From NCBI RefSeq assembly GCF_001274945.1, contig NZ_LILB01000001.1, positions 264,351 through 328,350 on the forward strand: DNA of 64,000 bases. Reading direction: 5' to 3'. The stretch comes from Viridibacillus arvi (lineage in GTDB: Bacteria; Bacillota; Bacilli; Bacillales_A; Planococcaceae). Made by a program: the position numbers and the translations under genes. This document shows positions 17,051 to 25,909 of this stretch, in pieces; within the stretch, counting starts at the first letter, position 1; each line of letters opens with the position of its first letter. The notes below the pieces were generated by a model. It saw only the letters and a program-made list of their open reading frames with translations. It had not been told where the DNA came from and ran no database searches.

Positions 17051-18421
17051 ATGAGTACAAGAAGACTAGTAATTGCTGGTACAGGAAGTGGCGTTGGTAA
17101 AACGACTTTTACAATAGGCATAATGGCTGCATTGCAAAAGAAAGGTTATCAAGTACAAGGATTCAAATGCGGTCCGGATTATATTGACCCCTCTTACCAT
17201 ACAGCGGTAACTGGCCGTGTTTCTCGTAATCTAGATAGCTGGATGTTTGAACATGAAACGGTGAAAGAATTGCTAGTCCGTGCGAGTACAGGAGCAGATA
17301 TCTCTATTATTGAAGGAGTAATGGGATTCTATGATGGTAAAAGCCCTCTAAATGATGCAGGTTCTACAGCTGAAATCAGTGTTATAACGGATAGTCCTGT
17401 ATTACTTATCGTCAATTGTGCTAGCATGGCCCGTAGTGTAGCGGCCATCGTTAAAGGATTCCAAATACTTTCTGATAAACCAAATATTATTGGAGTTATT
17501 GCCAATCAAGTTGGTAGTGTAAATCACTATAAAATAGTTAAGGCAGCTATTGAACAAGAGTGTGGAATTCCTGTATTAGGATATTTAAAACGTGAAAATG
17601 GTATTGATATTCCTAGTCGACAATTAGGTTTAATTCCTGCTATTGAACGTGGTGAATTGAATCCATTCTTTGACCAGCTTGCATCGCTCATTTCAGAAAC
17701 AGTCGATATAGATCACATTTATGAATTGGCAAAAACCTCTGAAATTGCGCATTTCTCTAGTGGATTATTTAATCTACGACCTGATAGAGGCGTAACAATT
17801 GCTGTGGCAAAGGATGCTGCTTTTAATTTTTATTATGAAGAAAATCTAGAGTTATTAAGAGCATACGGTGCATCACTAGTTTTCTTCTCACCACTAAATG
17901 GTGAGGCAGTACCAGAAAATGTAGATGGTCTATACATTGGAGGGGGATTCCCCGAAGAATTTGCGGCTGAGCTTTCAAAACAAGAAGCTGTCAAACAATC
18001 AATACGACATGCAGTGAAAAGTGGTATGCCAACCTTAGCAGAATGTGGTGGATTTATGTATTTAACAGATTCTATTACAGATACAAAAGGCAAGACATAT
18101 GCAATGACTGGTATCATTCCTGGAGCTGTACGAATGCAAGAAAAGCTTGCTGCACTAGGATATCGTGATATTTCTGGCACTCCAAATAACTTCATAATTA
18201 ATGAAAATCAAATGGCTAAAGGGCATGAGTTCCATTACTCCACTTTTACAGCTTCAGAGGAAATTCAATCCGCTTATGAAACAACGGGGCGTTTTGGTAA
18301 AAAGGCAGAAGGTTATTTAAACGGGAATTTAGTTGCTGGATATACGCATTTCCACTTCGCATCTAATCCTGAATTAGTAGAGCAGTGGGTGAATGCATGT
18401 GGGAGATATCAACAACAATGA
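17051..18421 (+). CDS. cbiA: Cobyrinic acid a,c-diamide synthase CbiA
   Basis: The roughly 456-residue glutamine-dependent amidotransferase amidates the a and c side chains. The N-terminal P-loop is GTGSGVGKTTF. The C-terminal class-I glutaminase-like domain carries the Cys nucleophile in LAECGGFMYL and a His in GHEFHYS. ATG at 17051 is preferred over the in-frame GTG at 17048 because the CGGGGGG site is then 7 bases away. The gene ends in an ATGA overlap with the next. Confidence 0.94.
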   Translation: MSTRRLVIAGTGSGVGKTTFTIGIMAALQKKGYQVQGFKCGPDYIDPSYHTAVTGRVSRNLDSWMFEHETVKELLVRASTGADISIIEGVMGFYDGKSPLNDAGSTAEISVITDSPVLLIVNCASMARSVAAIVKGFQILSDKPNIIGVIANQVGSVNHYKIVKAAIEQECGIPVLGYLKRENGIDIPSRQLGLIPAIERGELNPFFDQLASLISETVDIDHIYELAKTSEIAHFSSGLFNLRPDRGVTIAVAKDAAFNFYYEENLELLRAYGASLVFFSPLNGEAVPENVDGLYIGGGFPEEFAAELSKQEAVKQSIRHAVKSGMPTLAECGGFMYLTDSITDTKGKTYAMTGIIPGAVRMQEKLAALGYRDISGTPNNFIINENQMAKGHEFHYSTFTASEEIQSAYETTGRFGKKAEGYLNGNLVAGYTHFHFASNPELVEQWVNACGRYQQQ

Positions 18422-19065
18422 CAACATATTATCCAATCATGCTTCAGTTGAAAGGTAAATATTGTGTCATTATTGGTGGAGGCAAAGTGGCAAATCGGAA
18501 AGTAACGTCACTATTAAATGCCGGAGCCATTGTTACTGTCATTAGTCCAGTTCTACATGAGAAACTGCAAGAAAAATGGCGAAATCATCTCATTACATGG
18601 CTTGAAAAATCATTTGAGGCATCTGATGTAGAAGATGCTTTTTGCATAATTGCTGCAACGAATCTTCCAGATGTTAATGCAAAAATTAAGGAAAGTGCCA
18701 TGTCACATCAACTTGTGAATATAGTCGATGACGCAAGTGGAAGTAATTTTATAGTACCTGCTACATTGAAACGCGGAGATTTAACAATTGCTGTTTCAAC
18801 GTCAGGTACAAATCCCGGCTTAGCAAAGAAACTAAAAGACGATTTATCTCTACAATTTGATGACTATTACGGAGAGTATGTGGCATTTTTGCAAAACGCT
18901 CGTACGGAAGTATTAACGAATGTGATAGATGAAATAAGTAAGAAACAACTATTGGAAGCTCTACTACGTCCAGAATTTTTAACCTTAACAAAAGAAGGTA
19001 AAATAGCCGAACGCGAGGAGCTATTTCAACATTATTTAAAAAGGGGGATTGCGCCATGGCAGTAG
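18418..19065 (+). CDS. Precorrin-2 dehydrogenase (siroheme synthase N-terminal type)
   Basis: The roughly 215-residue protein oxidises precorrin-2 to sirohydrochlorin with NAD+. It has YYPIMLQLKGKYCVIIGGGKVANRK (Rossmann GGGKVA near residue 20) and the conserved NIVDDASGSNFIVPA and STSGTNPGLAKKL. It corresponds to the cysG-B (sirC/ylnF-like) gene of Bacillus cobalamin operons. ATG at 18418 overlaps the cbiA stop as ATGA; a longer in-frame start at 18385 would need a 37-base overlap and has no better ribosome site. Confidence 0.9.
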   Translation: MTTYYPIMLQLKGKYCVIIGGGKVANRKVTSLLNAGAIVTVISPVLHEKLQEKWRNHLITWLEKSFEASDVEDAFCIIAATNLPDVNAKIKESAMSHQLVNIVDDASGSNFIVPATLKRGDLTIAVSTSGTNPGLAKKLKDDLSLQFDDYYGEYVAFLQNARTEVLTNVIDEISKKQLLEALLRPEFLTLTKEGKIAEREELFQHYLKRGIAPWQ

Positions 19066-19826
19066 GAAAAGTGTATTTAGTCGGTGCAGGTCCAGGCGAT
19101 CCAAGACTAATAACAGTCTATGGGTTGGAATGTATTCAAAAAGCTGATGTTATTGCATACGATAGACTCGTTAATCCGAAATTACTTGAACATGCAAAAA
19201 AGGATGCCGAACTGATTTTCTGTGGAAAATCACCAGGGAAGCATCACCTAATTCAGGATCAAATTCATGAATTATTAGTTTTAAAAGCATCAGAGGGAAA
19301 AATGGTTACGAGATTAAAAGGTGGAGATCCATGTGTTTTTGGGCGAGGAGCAGAAGAAGCAGAAGTATTAGCTGAACACGGTATTGAATACGAGATTATA
19401 CCAGGAATTACTGCTGGAATAGCAGCACCTGCCTATGCAGGTATACCGGTTACACATCGTGAATATGCATCAAGCTTTGCCATTGTCACTGGTCATGGTA
19501 GAGAAGATAAAGGACAAGATCATTTAAACTGGGATGCTTTGGCTAAAGGAATCGATACGATTGCCTTCTATATGAGCGTCGGTAATTTAGCTTATATAAG
19601 CGCTCAATTAATTGCCCATGGGAAAGAGGCAAAAACTCCTGTGGCAGTTATAGAATGGGGAACAACAGAACATCAAAGAACATTAACTGGGACATTAGAT
19701 AATATTCATGATTTAGTAGTTAGCGAAGGATATCATAACCCATCGATGGTATTAGTTGGTGAGGTTGTTCAAATGCGAGATAAAATTAAATGGTATGAAA
19801 AACAACTTTCTACTGTTCTGCAATAA
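19056..19826 (+). CDS. cobA: Uroporphyrinogen-III C-methyltransferase (SUMT)
   Basis: The 256-residue methylase makes precorrin-2 from uroporphyrinogen III, the branch point to siroheme and B12. It has LVGAGPGDPRLITVYG, then TRLKGGDPCVFGRGAEE and IPGITAGIAAPAYAGIPVTHR, all SUMT hallmarks. A GGGGG precedes the ATG, and the gene overlaps the dehydrogenase by 10 bases. With its upstream neighbour it supplies sirohydrochlorin to CbiX. Confidence 0.94.
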   Translation: MAVGKVYLVGAGPGDPRLITVYGLECIQKADVIAYDRLVNPKLLEHAKKDAELIFCGKSPGKHHLIQDQIHELLVLKASEGKMVTRLKGGDPCVFGRGAEEAEVLAEHGIEYEIIPGITAGIAAPAYAGIPVTHREYASSFAIVTGHGREDKGQDHLNWDALAKGIDTIAFYMSVGNLAYISAQLIAHGKEAKTPVAVIEWGTTEHQRTLTGTLDNIHDLVVSEGYHNPSMVLVGEVVQMRDKIKWYEKQLSTVLQ

Positions 19827-19871
19827 GAGAAAGTGAACTGTTATTGATAATAAGGAAAAGGAGATAAATAA

Positions 19872-20435
19872 ATGTCTATTTTAGAAGTATTAAAAGAGCG
19901 ACGTGCGATACGTAACTATGAGGACAAGCCTGTTGAAAAAGAGAAAATTGAACAATTGCTAGAAGCTGCAACATTTGCGCCAAATGATCGTTTACGCGAA
20001 CCTTGGAATTTTTATGTTATCCAAGGTGAAGCAATGACTCGCTACGAAGCAATGGCAGAAGCTTATTTACAAGAACGTTTCCCTACAAAACCTCATTTAG
20101 TTGAGAGCTCTTTAAAAGTCGTTACAACAACACCTGTTGCCATAGTTGTTACAGCGGATCAAATACCAGGTAAACCTGATGATTCAGAGGATAATATTTT
20201 TGCCGTGTGCTGTGCTATTCATTCGATGTGGTTAGCTGCAAAAGAATTAGGGCTCGGATTTGTATGGCGTACACGAGGTGTGGGGTTAGTACATGATGAA
20301 CGTATGTTAAATTTTATCGGTTCTCCTGAAAATGAAAAAGTGATTGGTACAGTTTTCATTGGTTACCCAGAAGAAGGTCGTGAAGTCGCACCAACTAAAC
20401 GTACTTCTTTTGAAGAAAAAACTACGTGGTTATAA
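19872..20435 (+). CDS. Nitroreductase-family flavoprotein in the cobalamin operon
   Basis: The 187-residue protein has the nitroreductase fold signature: LKERRAIRNYEDKPV at the N terminus (FMN phosphate contacts), an aromatic/Pro segment REPWNFYVI, and GYPEEGRE near the end. It sits between SUMT and the corrinoid adenosyltransferase with short spacing, so a flavin-dependent job in corrin handling is likely. Cob(II) to cob(I) reduction before adenosylation is a reasonable inference. A BluB-type role in lower-ligand synthesis is less likely, because it lacks the BluB-like N-terminal pattern as I remember it. Confidence 0.75.
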   Translation: MSILEVLKERRAIRNYEDKPVEKEKIEQLLEAATFAPNDRLREPWNFYVIQGEAMTRYEAMAEAYLQERFPTKPHLVESSLKVVTTTPVAIVVTADQIPGKPDDSEDNIFAVCCAIHSMWLAAKELGLGFVWRTRGVGLVHDERMLNFIGSPENEKVIGTVFIGYPEEGREVAPTKRTSFEEKTTWL

Positions 20436-20457
20436 AAGAATGTTAGGGGGAATTTAA

Positions 20458-20994
20458 ATGGCACGACATGGTCTATTTTTGGTGTATACTGGGGATGGTA
20501 AAGGTAAAACAACTGCATCACTAGGTGTTACATTACGAGCGGTAGGTAGGGGTTTAAACGTTAGGTACATGCAATTTATAAAATCTCCAGAACGTACTTA
20601 TGGAGAGGCTTTGGCCCTTCGTAAATTGGGTGTTGAAATGGAGCAGATGGGTATTGGTTTTACATGGACTAAAACACCCGATGAACATAGAGCAGCGTTA
20701 CAATTAGCTTGGACAAAAGCAAAAGAAGCTCTTGCGGATCCAACAATTGATTTACTCGTGTTAGATGAGCTCAATAATGCATTAGCAATAACGAAATTCC
20801 CAATCGACGATGTATTACCGATTCAAGAAGTGGTTGAAGCGATTCAAAATCGACCAAAAACAATGCATCTTGTTGTAACAGGACGAAGTGCAAAAGATGA
20901 ATTAATCCAACTAGCGGACTTAGTTTCTACAATTGAAGCCACTAAACATTATTACGAAGAAGGTATACCTGCAGTAAAAGGTTTAGAATTTTAA
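20458..20994 (+). CDS. btuR: ATP:corrinoid adenosyltransferase (CobA/BtuR/CobO type)
   Basis: The 178-residue protein attaches the adenosyl group to the cobalt of corrinoids. The P-loop GDGKGKTTASLG is near residues 13-24, with LLVLDELNNALA as Walker-B-like segment and VVTGRSAKDELI following. Its position beside cbiP fits the pathway, since adenosylation precedes the final amidations. The ATG follows TTAGGGGGAA. Confidence 0.93.
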   Translation: MARHGLFLVYTGDGKGKTTASLGVTLRAVGRGLNVRYMQFIKSPERTYGEALALRKLGVEMEQMGIGFTWTKTPDEHRAALQLAWTKAKEALADPTIDLLVLDELNNALAITKFPIDDVLPIQEVVEAIQNRPKTMHLVVTGRSAKDELIQLADLVSTIEATKHYYEEGIPAVKGLEF

Positions 20995-21005
20995 GGAAAG
21001 AGGGA

Positions 21006-22523
21006 ATGGAATTGACCGCAAAGGCGTTAATGATACAAGGAACAGCATCTGACGTTGGAAAAAGTATGATTTGTACTGCTTTTTGTCGTATTTTTTCAGA
21101 TGAAGGATACAAAGTTGTTCCATTTAAATCGCAGAATATGGCGCTGAATTCTTTTGTCACAATTGATGGAGGAGAAATTGGTCGAGCACAAGGCGTGCAG
21201 GCTGAGGCAGCAAGAGTCATTGCAACGACAGATATGAATCCAATTTTATTAAAACCAAAGCAAGATATGGTATCTGAGGTTATTGTACATGGTAAGCATT
21301 TACTAGACATGACAGCTACTTCATATCGCAACGACTTTGTTCAAGAAGCAATGCCAATCGTTGAAAAATCAGTGCGTAAACTTCAAGACAAATACGAAAT
21401 AATCGTTTTAGAAGGAGCGGGTAGCCCAGCTGAGATTAATCTAAAAGATCGAGACATTGCTAATATGCGTATGGCCCATCTAGCAGACGCAGCTGTTATT
21501 CTTGTTGCTGATATTGATCGTGGTGGTGTATTTGCATCCATTATAGGCACACTCACATTATTAGATGAAGATGAGCGCAAACGTGTAAAAGGGATTATTA
21601 TTAATAAATTTAGAGGCATGCGCGAGTTATTAGATGATGGGATTGAATGGTTAGAAAAAGCAACTGGTATTCCAGTATTAGCAGTGGTGCCTTACATAGA
21701 AATTAATATTGAAGCAGAGGATTCGTTGGCTTTATCATCGCTGCGGTTTAAAAAACCAAAACAACAAGAGTTTGCTATCGATGTAGCGATGATTCGTTTA
21801 CCAAGGATTTCAAACTTCACCGATGTAGACCCATTTTTTGATGAACCCGAAGTAGGCGTTCGTTTAGTTCGTTCTATAAGTGAATTAGGAACACCAGATT
21901 TACTTATTTTACCGGGCACGAAAAATACTGTAGATGATTTACAATGGCTTCGAGATGAAGGTTTTGTAGAAGAAATTCAAAAGCTTCGTACAAAAGGAAC
22001 ACGTATTTTCGGTATTTGTGGTGGATTCCAAATGTTAGGGAATCAATTATTAGATCCTGAAGCTGTTGAAGGTGATGGACGTAATTCGGAAGGACTTGGA
22101 TTATTACCGGTCACAACGGTTTTCAATACTTCAAAGAAAACAGAACAAATGACTGGCAATTTATTGTCTAATGGTCAAGAGCTCACAGGCTTTGAAATAC
22201 ATCTAGGTCAAACTGAAATACAAGATTCCAATACAAAAGCCTTTTTAAAACTACATGATGGTCGTTTAGATGGGGCAGTAACATCGGATGGCCGTGTTAT
22301 AGGCACATATTTCCATGGGATTTTTAATAACCGAGAATTTACTCGTGAAATAGTAAATGTCTTAAGAATTGAAAAGGGTTTACCTGCTATTTCAGATGCA
22401 GTAAAAACCGATGCACAACGTCGTGAAGATGCTTATCAGTTACTTGCGGAACATGTGAAAAAGCATACCGATATGGAAAAAGTATATGAAATTATGAACC
22501 TTACGTCATCTGAAAATATATAA
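21006..22523 (+). CDS. cbiP: Cobyric acid synthase CbiP
   Basis: The 505-residue amidotransferase performs the four remaining side-chain amidations. The N-terminal region has IQGTASDVGKSMICTA, followed by NMALNSFVTIDGGEIGRAQG. The C-terminal glutaminase domain has GICGGFQMLG with its Cys nucleophile and TYFHGIF. ATG at 21006 has AAGGAAAG five bases away; TTG at 21012 is an alternative. It is the last gene before a strong terminator, and no cbiB or cobS-type gene follows. Confidence 0.95.
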   Translation: MELTAKALMIQGTASDVGKSMICTAFCRIFSDEGYKVVPFKSQNMALNSFVTIDGGEIGRAQGVQAEAARVIATTDMNPILLKPKQDMVSEVIVHGKHLLDMTATSYRNDFVQEAMPIVEKSVRKLQDKYEIIVLEGAGSPAEINLKDRDIANMRMAHLADAAVILVADIDRGGVFASIIGTLTLLDEDERKRVKGIIINKFRGMRELLDDGIEWLEKATGIPVLAVVPYIEINIEAEDSLALSSLRFKKPKQQEFAIDVAMIRLPRISNFTDVDPFFDEPEVGVRLVRSISELGTPDLLILPGTKNTVDDLQWLRDEGFVEEIQKLRTKGTRIFGICGGFQMLGNQLLDPEAVEGDGRNSEGLGLLPVTTVFNTSKKTEQMTGNLLSNGQELTGFEIHLGQTEIQDSNTKAFLKLHDGRLDGAVTSDGRVIGTYFHGIFNNREFTREIVNVLRIEKGLPAISDAVKTDAQRREDAYQLLAEHVKKHTDMEKVYEIMNLTSSENI

Positions 22524-22529
22524 ATGATC

Positions 22530-22581
22530 AATTCCGGGTACAGTCTCAAATGAATTAGATGAGACTGCCGGAATTTTTTTT
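22530..22581 (+). terminator. Terminator of the cobalamin operon
   Basis: A two-part stem, AATTCCGG with CCGGAATT and CAGTCTCA with TGAGACTG, is followed by eight T at 22574-22581, just past the cbiP stop. Confidence 0.9.
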
Positions 22582-22728
22582 GACTTCTTTAGAAAAACAA
22601 AGGGATTTAGAAATCGATAGCGAATCAATAATTATTAAGTAAACTATGAAATTACAATGTATAAAAGAAATTGTAGATATTTAACTGTCTTATTAATATC
22701 GAGATAATCTATTAAGGGAGTTGATCAA

Positions 22729-23463
22729 ATGCGCTTAGAAGGAAAAGTAGCCATTGTTACTGGTGGTGCGAATGGAATTGGTTATGCAACAGTAACACGG
22801 TTTCTTGAAGAAGGTGCATCGGTCGTAATAGCAGATTATGCTAAAGAGGCTGGTGAAGAAGCGGTAAAAATGCTGGATCCAGAGCGAGTACTATTTATAG
22901 AAGTTGATGTTAGTGATCGAGAGAGTGTAAAGGCAATGGTTCAAAAAACGGTAGATCAATTTGGCCGTATAGATATCTTAATAAATAATGCAGGAATCAC
23001 GAGAGATGCGATGCTGACAAAAATGACTGAAACCGATTTCCAAGAAGTATTAAATGTAAATTTAAATGGCGTGTTTCATTGTACGCAGGAAGTAGCATTG
23101 CATATGGTAGAGAATCAGTATGGGAAAATTATTAATACGACTTCCGTTAGTGGTGTGTATGGCAATGTTGGACAAACGAATTATGCAGCTGCTAAAGCAG
23201 GTATTATCGGCATGACGAAATCTTGGGCAAAGGAACTTGGACGTAAAGGTATAAACGTCAATGCTGTCGCTCCAGGTTTTACATTAACTGAAATGGTGAA
23301 AAAAATGCCTAAAGAAATCATTGAAAAAATGACAGCAACTATACCTTTGCAAAGGATGGGGAAGCCTGAGGATATTGCAAATGCTTATCTATTTTTAGCA
23401 TCAGAGGAAGCATCTTATGTTCATGGACATGTACTTCATGTAGATGGAGCAATCATGATGTAA
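22729..23463 (+). CDS. SDR-family 3-oxoacyl-ACP / acetoacetyl-CoA reductase-like protein
   Basis: The 244-residue classical short-chain dehydrogenase has cofactor motif TGGANGIG at residues 11-18, NNAG in the middle, and the catalytic triad Ser139, Tyr152 and Lys156 (YAAAK). Close resemblance to FabG suggests a 3-oxoacyl-ACP or acetoacetyl-CoA reductase. It is not in a fatty-acid gene cluster, so it is probably not the housekeeping FabG; the true substrate is open. It is monocistronic, with AGGGAGTTG before its ATG. Confidence 0.82.
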   Translation: MRLEGKVAIVTGGANGIGYATVTRFLEEGASVVIADYAKEAGEEAVKMLDPERVLFIEVDVSDRESVKAMVQKTVDQFGRIDILINNAGITRDAMLTKMTETDFQEVLNVNLNGVFHCTQEVALHMVENQYGKIINTTSVSGVYGNVGQTNYAAAKAGIIGMTKSWAKELGRKGINVNAVAPGFTLTEMVKKMPKEIIEKMTATIPLQRMGKPEDIANAYLFLASEEASYVHGHVLHVDGAIMM

Positions 23464-23486
23464 GGGAAATATACGTTTAGAGTAAG

Positions 23487-23524
23487 GACCAAGGGCATAT
23501 AATCGCCCTTGGTCTTATTTTTTT
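23487..23524 (+). terminator. Terminator after the SDR gene
   Basis: A perfect 10-bp stem GACCAAGGGC with GCCCTTGGTC and an 8-base loop is followed by TTATTTTTTT. A related hairpin precedes repeat copy C. Confidence 0.88.
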
Positions 23525-23640
23525 CTATATAAATATTAGATATAACATTTTTAGTTAATTTTATTCGGTCATTAACACTATAAATACATACCTCGCTAGT
23601 CTAGTAGAAAAAAATCAAAAGAAAGCCTCTAAGGAACATT
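23525..23640. repeat. Dispersed intergenic repeat, copy B
   Basis: CTATAT at 23525 is followed 66 bases later by CCTCGCTAGTCTA (23591), and CTAAG comes 38 bases after that (23629). These spacings equal those of copy A. It begins at the T tract of the SDR terminator and, with copy C, brackets the MATE locus as direct repeats. Confidence 0.65.
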
Positions 23641-23644
23641 GACT

Positions 23645-23720
23645 AATAACAAACAATATATTATTATGTTTGTTATAAGTTAAACAAATTATATTTTAGT
23701 TTGTTTATTAACAAACGTAA
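23645..23720. promoter_or_regulatory. Cluster of AACAAAC/GTTTGTT inverted repeats upstream of a MATE gene
   Basis: The half-site AACAAAC and its complement GTTTGTT recur within about 70 bases. Facing pairs can be drawn around 23650-23675 and 23683-23705, and GTTTGTTTATTAACAAAC forms a near-terminal palindrome with perfect 7-bp arms and a 4-base centre. This layout suits a TetR- or MarR-family dimer. No intact regulator gene adjoins it, so the operator may be orphaned. Confidence 0.5.
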
Positions 23721-23856
23721 TTAGAAGATTTTTATAGAAATATATTCGTTGGATAAACACAAAAAAGAGGAGGCTTGAATATAGAACGCCTTAATAAAAG
23801 AAATATTTATAATTAGTTGGAACTCTAGTAAAAGAATCCTAGTTAAGGAGGGGTAA

Positions 23857-23952
23857 GTGAGTACTTTAAGATTTGAAAAAATGAAGAAGAATATTTTGGT
23901 GGAACAAATCAGTACTTTAAAAAGTGAATTTCATCATTATGTTTCTCTTTAA
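23857..23952 (+). CDS. Short ORF with a strong ribosome site upstream of MATE (leader peptide or gene remnant)
   Basis: GTG at 23857 follows AAGGAGGGG by a few bases and opens a 31-codon frame beginning MSTLRFEKMKKNIL, ending just before the MATE ribosome site. It matches no family I know. Just upstream, GAGGAGG at 23767-23773 precedes a TTG frame reading NIERLNKRNIYN before a stop, which resembles the start of a TetR-family regulator. The region may therefore be a decayed regulator, with the short frame either a remnant or a translated leader coupled to MATE. Confidence 0.4.
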   Translation: MSTLRFEKMKKNILVEQISTLKSEFHHYVSL

Positions 23953-23970
23953 TTAAGGAGTTAGTATTAT

Positions 23971-25338
23971 ATGAATCAACTTAATAAAAATAAAACAATA
24001 TCAAAGTCAATGATTGCTTTTCTTATTCCAGTGATTTTTGCAAGTGTTATTCAATCATTAGGCCAAGTTTTCGGGATAATTGTCGTAGGGCAAACACTTG
24101 GAGTGGATTCTCTTGCGGCACTTTCTGCCTTCTTTCCACTACTCTTTTTCCTTATCACTTTTGCGGTCGGTATTGGAACAGGAAGTTCGATTTTAATCGG
24201 GCAATCGTATGGTGGAGCAAATATGGCGAAAATGAAGGAAATCGTTGGAGTCACTTTAGCTTTTACGATGGTCATTTCTGTTGTTGGCGCCATTTTTGGA
24301 AGTGTCTTTACAGGTGATATTCTTAAATGGATGGGAACACCTAAAAATATTCTTGATGAAAGTGTAGAATATGCTCAAATTTTATTTATTACATTACCTA
24401 TCACTTTCTTAAATATGGTGTATACAACATTTATGAGAGGTGTTGGTGATTCCAAAACACCATTCTATTTTTTAATTATTAGTGTAATAATAAATATTCT
24501 TTTGCTACCAATACTTATTTTTGGCTGGTTGGGGTTACCTGAATACGGTTTAAATGGTGCGGCGTATGCTGCTGTAATATCAAGTCTAATCTCTTTATTA
24601 CTTCTTTTAGGTTACCTGAATAAACGTAATCACATTCTTAAATTAGATCGAACGATTCTTAGTCATTTTCACTTAAAAGGCGCCGTTTTAAAAGCGTTGT
24701 TAAAATTAGCGCTACCATCCAGCATTAGTATGGTAGCTATGGCTATGTCTGAAATTGCGGTAATCACATTTGTAAATAGTTATGGATCAAATGCAACAGC
24801 AGCATACGGAGTAGCCAATCAAATAGCGAGCTATGTACAAATACCTGCAATTAGCATTTCAATTGCGATATCTGTATTTGTAGCACAGTCTGTAGGATCA
24901 GGGGATATTTCTAAAATAAAGGAAATAGAAAAATTAGGTATTAAACTGAATTATCTTCTTGGTGGATTGTTAATATTAATTGTCTATTTGCTTTTAAATC
25001 CAATTTTAAGAATATTTATAGATAATGGTGAGGCAATTGATATCGCACATAGCCTAATTTTCATTTCATTTTGGAGCTATGTTATTTTGGGGCATACGCA
25101 GTCTATCTCAGCAACTATGAGAGCAACCGGTACAGTTTTATGGCCGACTATATTTACAATCTCTAGTATTTGGCTAATTGAAGTACCTGTAGCTTATTTC
25201 CTTTCATACCACACAAAATTGCAATTAAATGGTGTATGGATAGGTTATCCTATGGCGTTTATCTTCAATTTCATAGCTCAATCTATATATCAACATTTCT
25301 TTTGGAAAAAGAAAGCACTAAACACCCTATTGCATTAA
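23971..25338 (+). CDS. MATE-family efflux transporter
   Basis: The 455-residue protein has about twelve hydrophobic segments in two halves and MATE-type motifs: VGQTLGVDSLAALSAFFPL and GIGTGSSILIGQSYG in the N half, and ANQIASYVQIPAISI with VFVAQSVGSGD in the C half. It exports organic cations or drugs using a Na+ or H+ gradient. Inverted AACAAAC repeats and a possible decayed regulator lie upstream. Copies B and C of the dispersed repeat flank it, which hints at mobility or duplication. Confidence 0.88.
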   Translation: MNQLNKNKTISKSMIAFLIPVIFASVIQSLGQVFGIIVVGQTLGVDSLAALSAFFPLLFFLITFAVGIGTGSSILIGQSYGGANMAKMKEIVGVTLAFTMVISVVGAIFGSVFTGDILKWMGTPKNILDESVEYAQILFITLPITFLNMVYTTFMRGVGDSKTPFYFLIISVIINILLLPILIFGWLGLPEYGLNGAAYAAVISSLISLLLLLGYLNKRNHILKLDRTILSHFHLKGAVLKALLKLALPSSISMVAMAMSEIAVITFVNSYGSNATAAYGVANQIASYVQIPAISISIAISVFVAQSVGSGDISKIKEIEKLGIKLNYLLGGLLILIVYLLLNPILRIFIDNGEAIDIAHSLIFISFWSYVILGHTQSISATMRATGTVLWPTIFTISSIWLIEVPVAYFLSYHTKLQLNGVWIGYPMAFIFNFIAQSIYQHFFWKKKALNTLLH

Positions 25339-25360
25339 ATTTGAATATTTATCAAATCGA

Positions 25361-25404
25361 TTAAAGGAGCAGGGGCAAAAATTCGCTCTTGGTCCTTTAA
25401 TTTT
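25361..25404 (+). terminator. Terminator after MATE
   Basis: TTAAAGGA (25361-25368) pairs with TCCTTTAA (25393-25400), and an inner GC-rich stem with wobbles extends it. A T-rich tail follows. It resembles the hairpin in front of repeat copy B. Confidence 0.72.
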
Positions 25405-25520
25405 CTATATAGATAATATAAGATTCTTTAACTTGCTAGTTATATATTATAATTTATTGATAATATATAGACCTCTCTAGTCTATATATTAAAATCAAAA
25501 ACTGGCCACTAAGAAAAAAA
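25405..25520. repeat. Dispersed intergenic repeat, copy C
   Basis: CTATAT at 25405, ACCTCTCTAGTCTATATA starting at 25471, and CTAAG at 25509 reproduce the layout of copies A and B (67 and 37 bases between landmarks). It follows a terminator hairpin, as the other copies do. Confidence 0.63.
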
Positions 25521-25556
25521 TAAATAATAAAGTAAGAAAATCTATTGATGCTTTAA

Positions 25557-25690
25557 TGATAATACTAACAAGATCTAGTTTCTTAAATATTCATTATTTT
25601 TTAGACATTCGCATGGATTGAATTGAGTATGAAAAAACAACTTATATCAATACATTTCTTTCCCTTAAAATTATAATAAATGCAGGAGTG
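25557..25690 (+). repeat. Long intergenic repeat D, copy 1
   Basis: This stretch matches 32829-32973 closely. Shared blocks include AAGATCTAGTT, TCATTATT, GACATTCGCAT, ACAACTTATATCAA, TTTCCCTT and AATTATAATAAA in the same order; copy 2 has about 15 extra bases in the middle. Copy 2 forms the promoter region of an AraC-type gene. Copy 1 leads into no intact gene, so it is probably a duplicated promoter. The rest of the 25.34-25.91 kb gap holds copy C and an AT-rich region in front of the XRE gene. Confidence 0.65.
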
Positions 25691-25909
25691 GAGGGAAATA
25701 CGGGGTTTTAAATTTTGGTAGGATACTAGTATTAGGCAATTAGATGATAATCTGAAACGTACCCTAGGATCGTTTTAATTTTGACATTATATAACAATGG
25801 CATCTTAAGATAACTATATATTATGAATATTAAGAATATTTTTAGTGAACTCATAATAAATTACAGTTATACAGTAATTATTCCACTGTTAAGAGAAAGG
25901 AATTAAATT

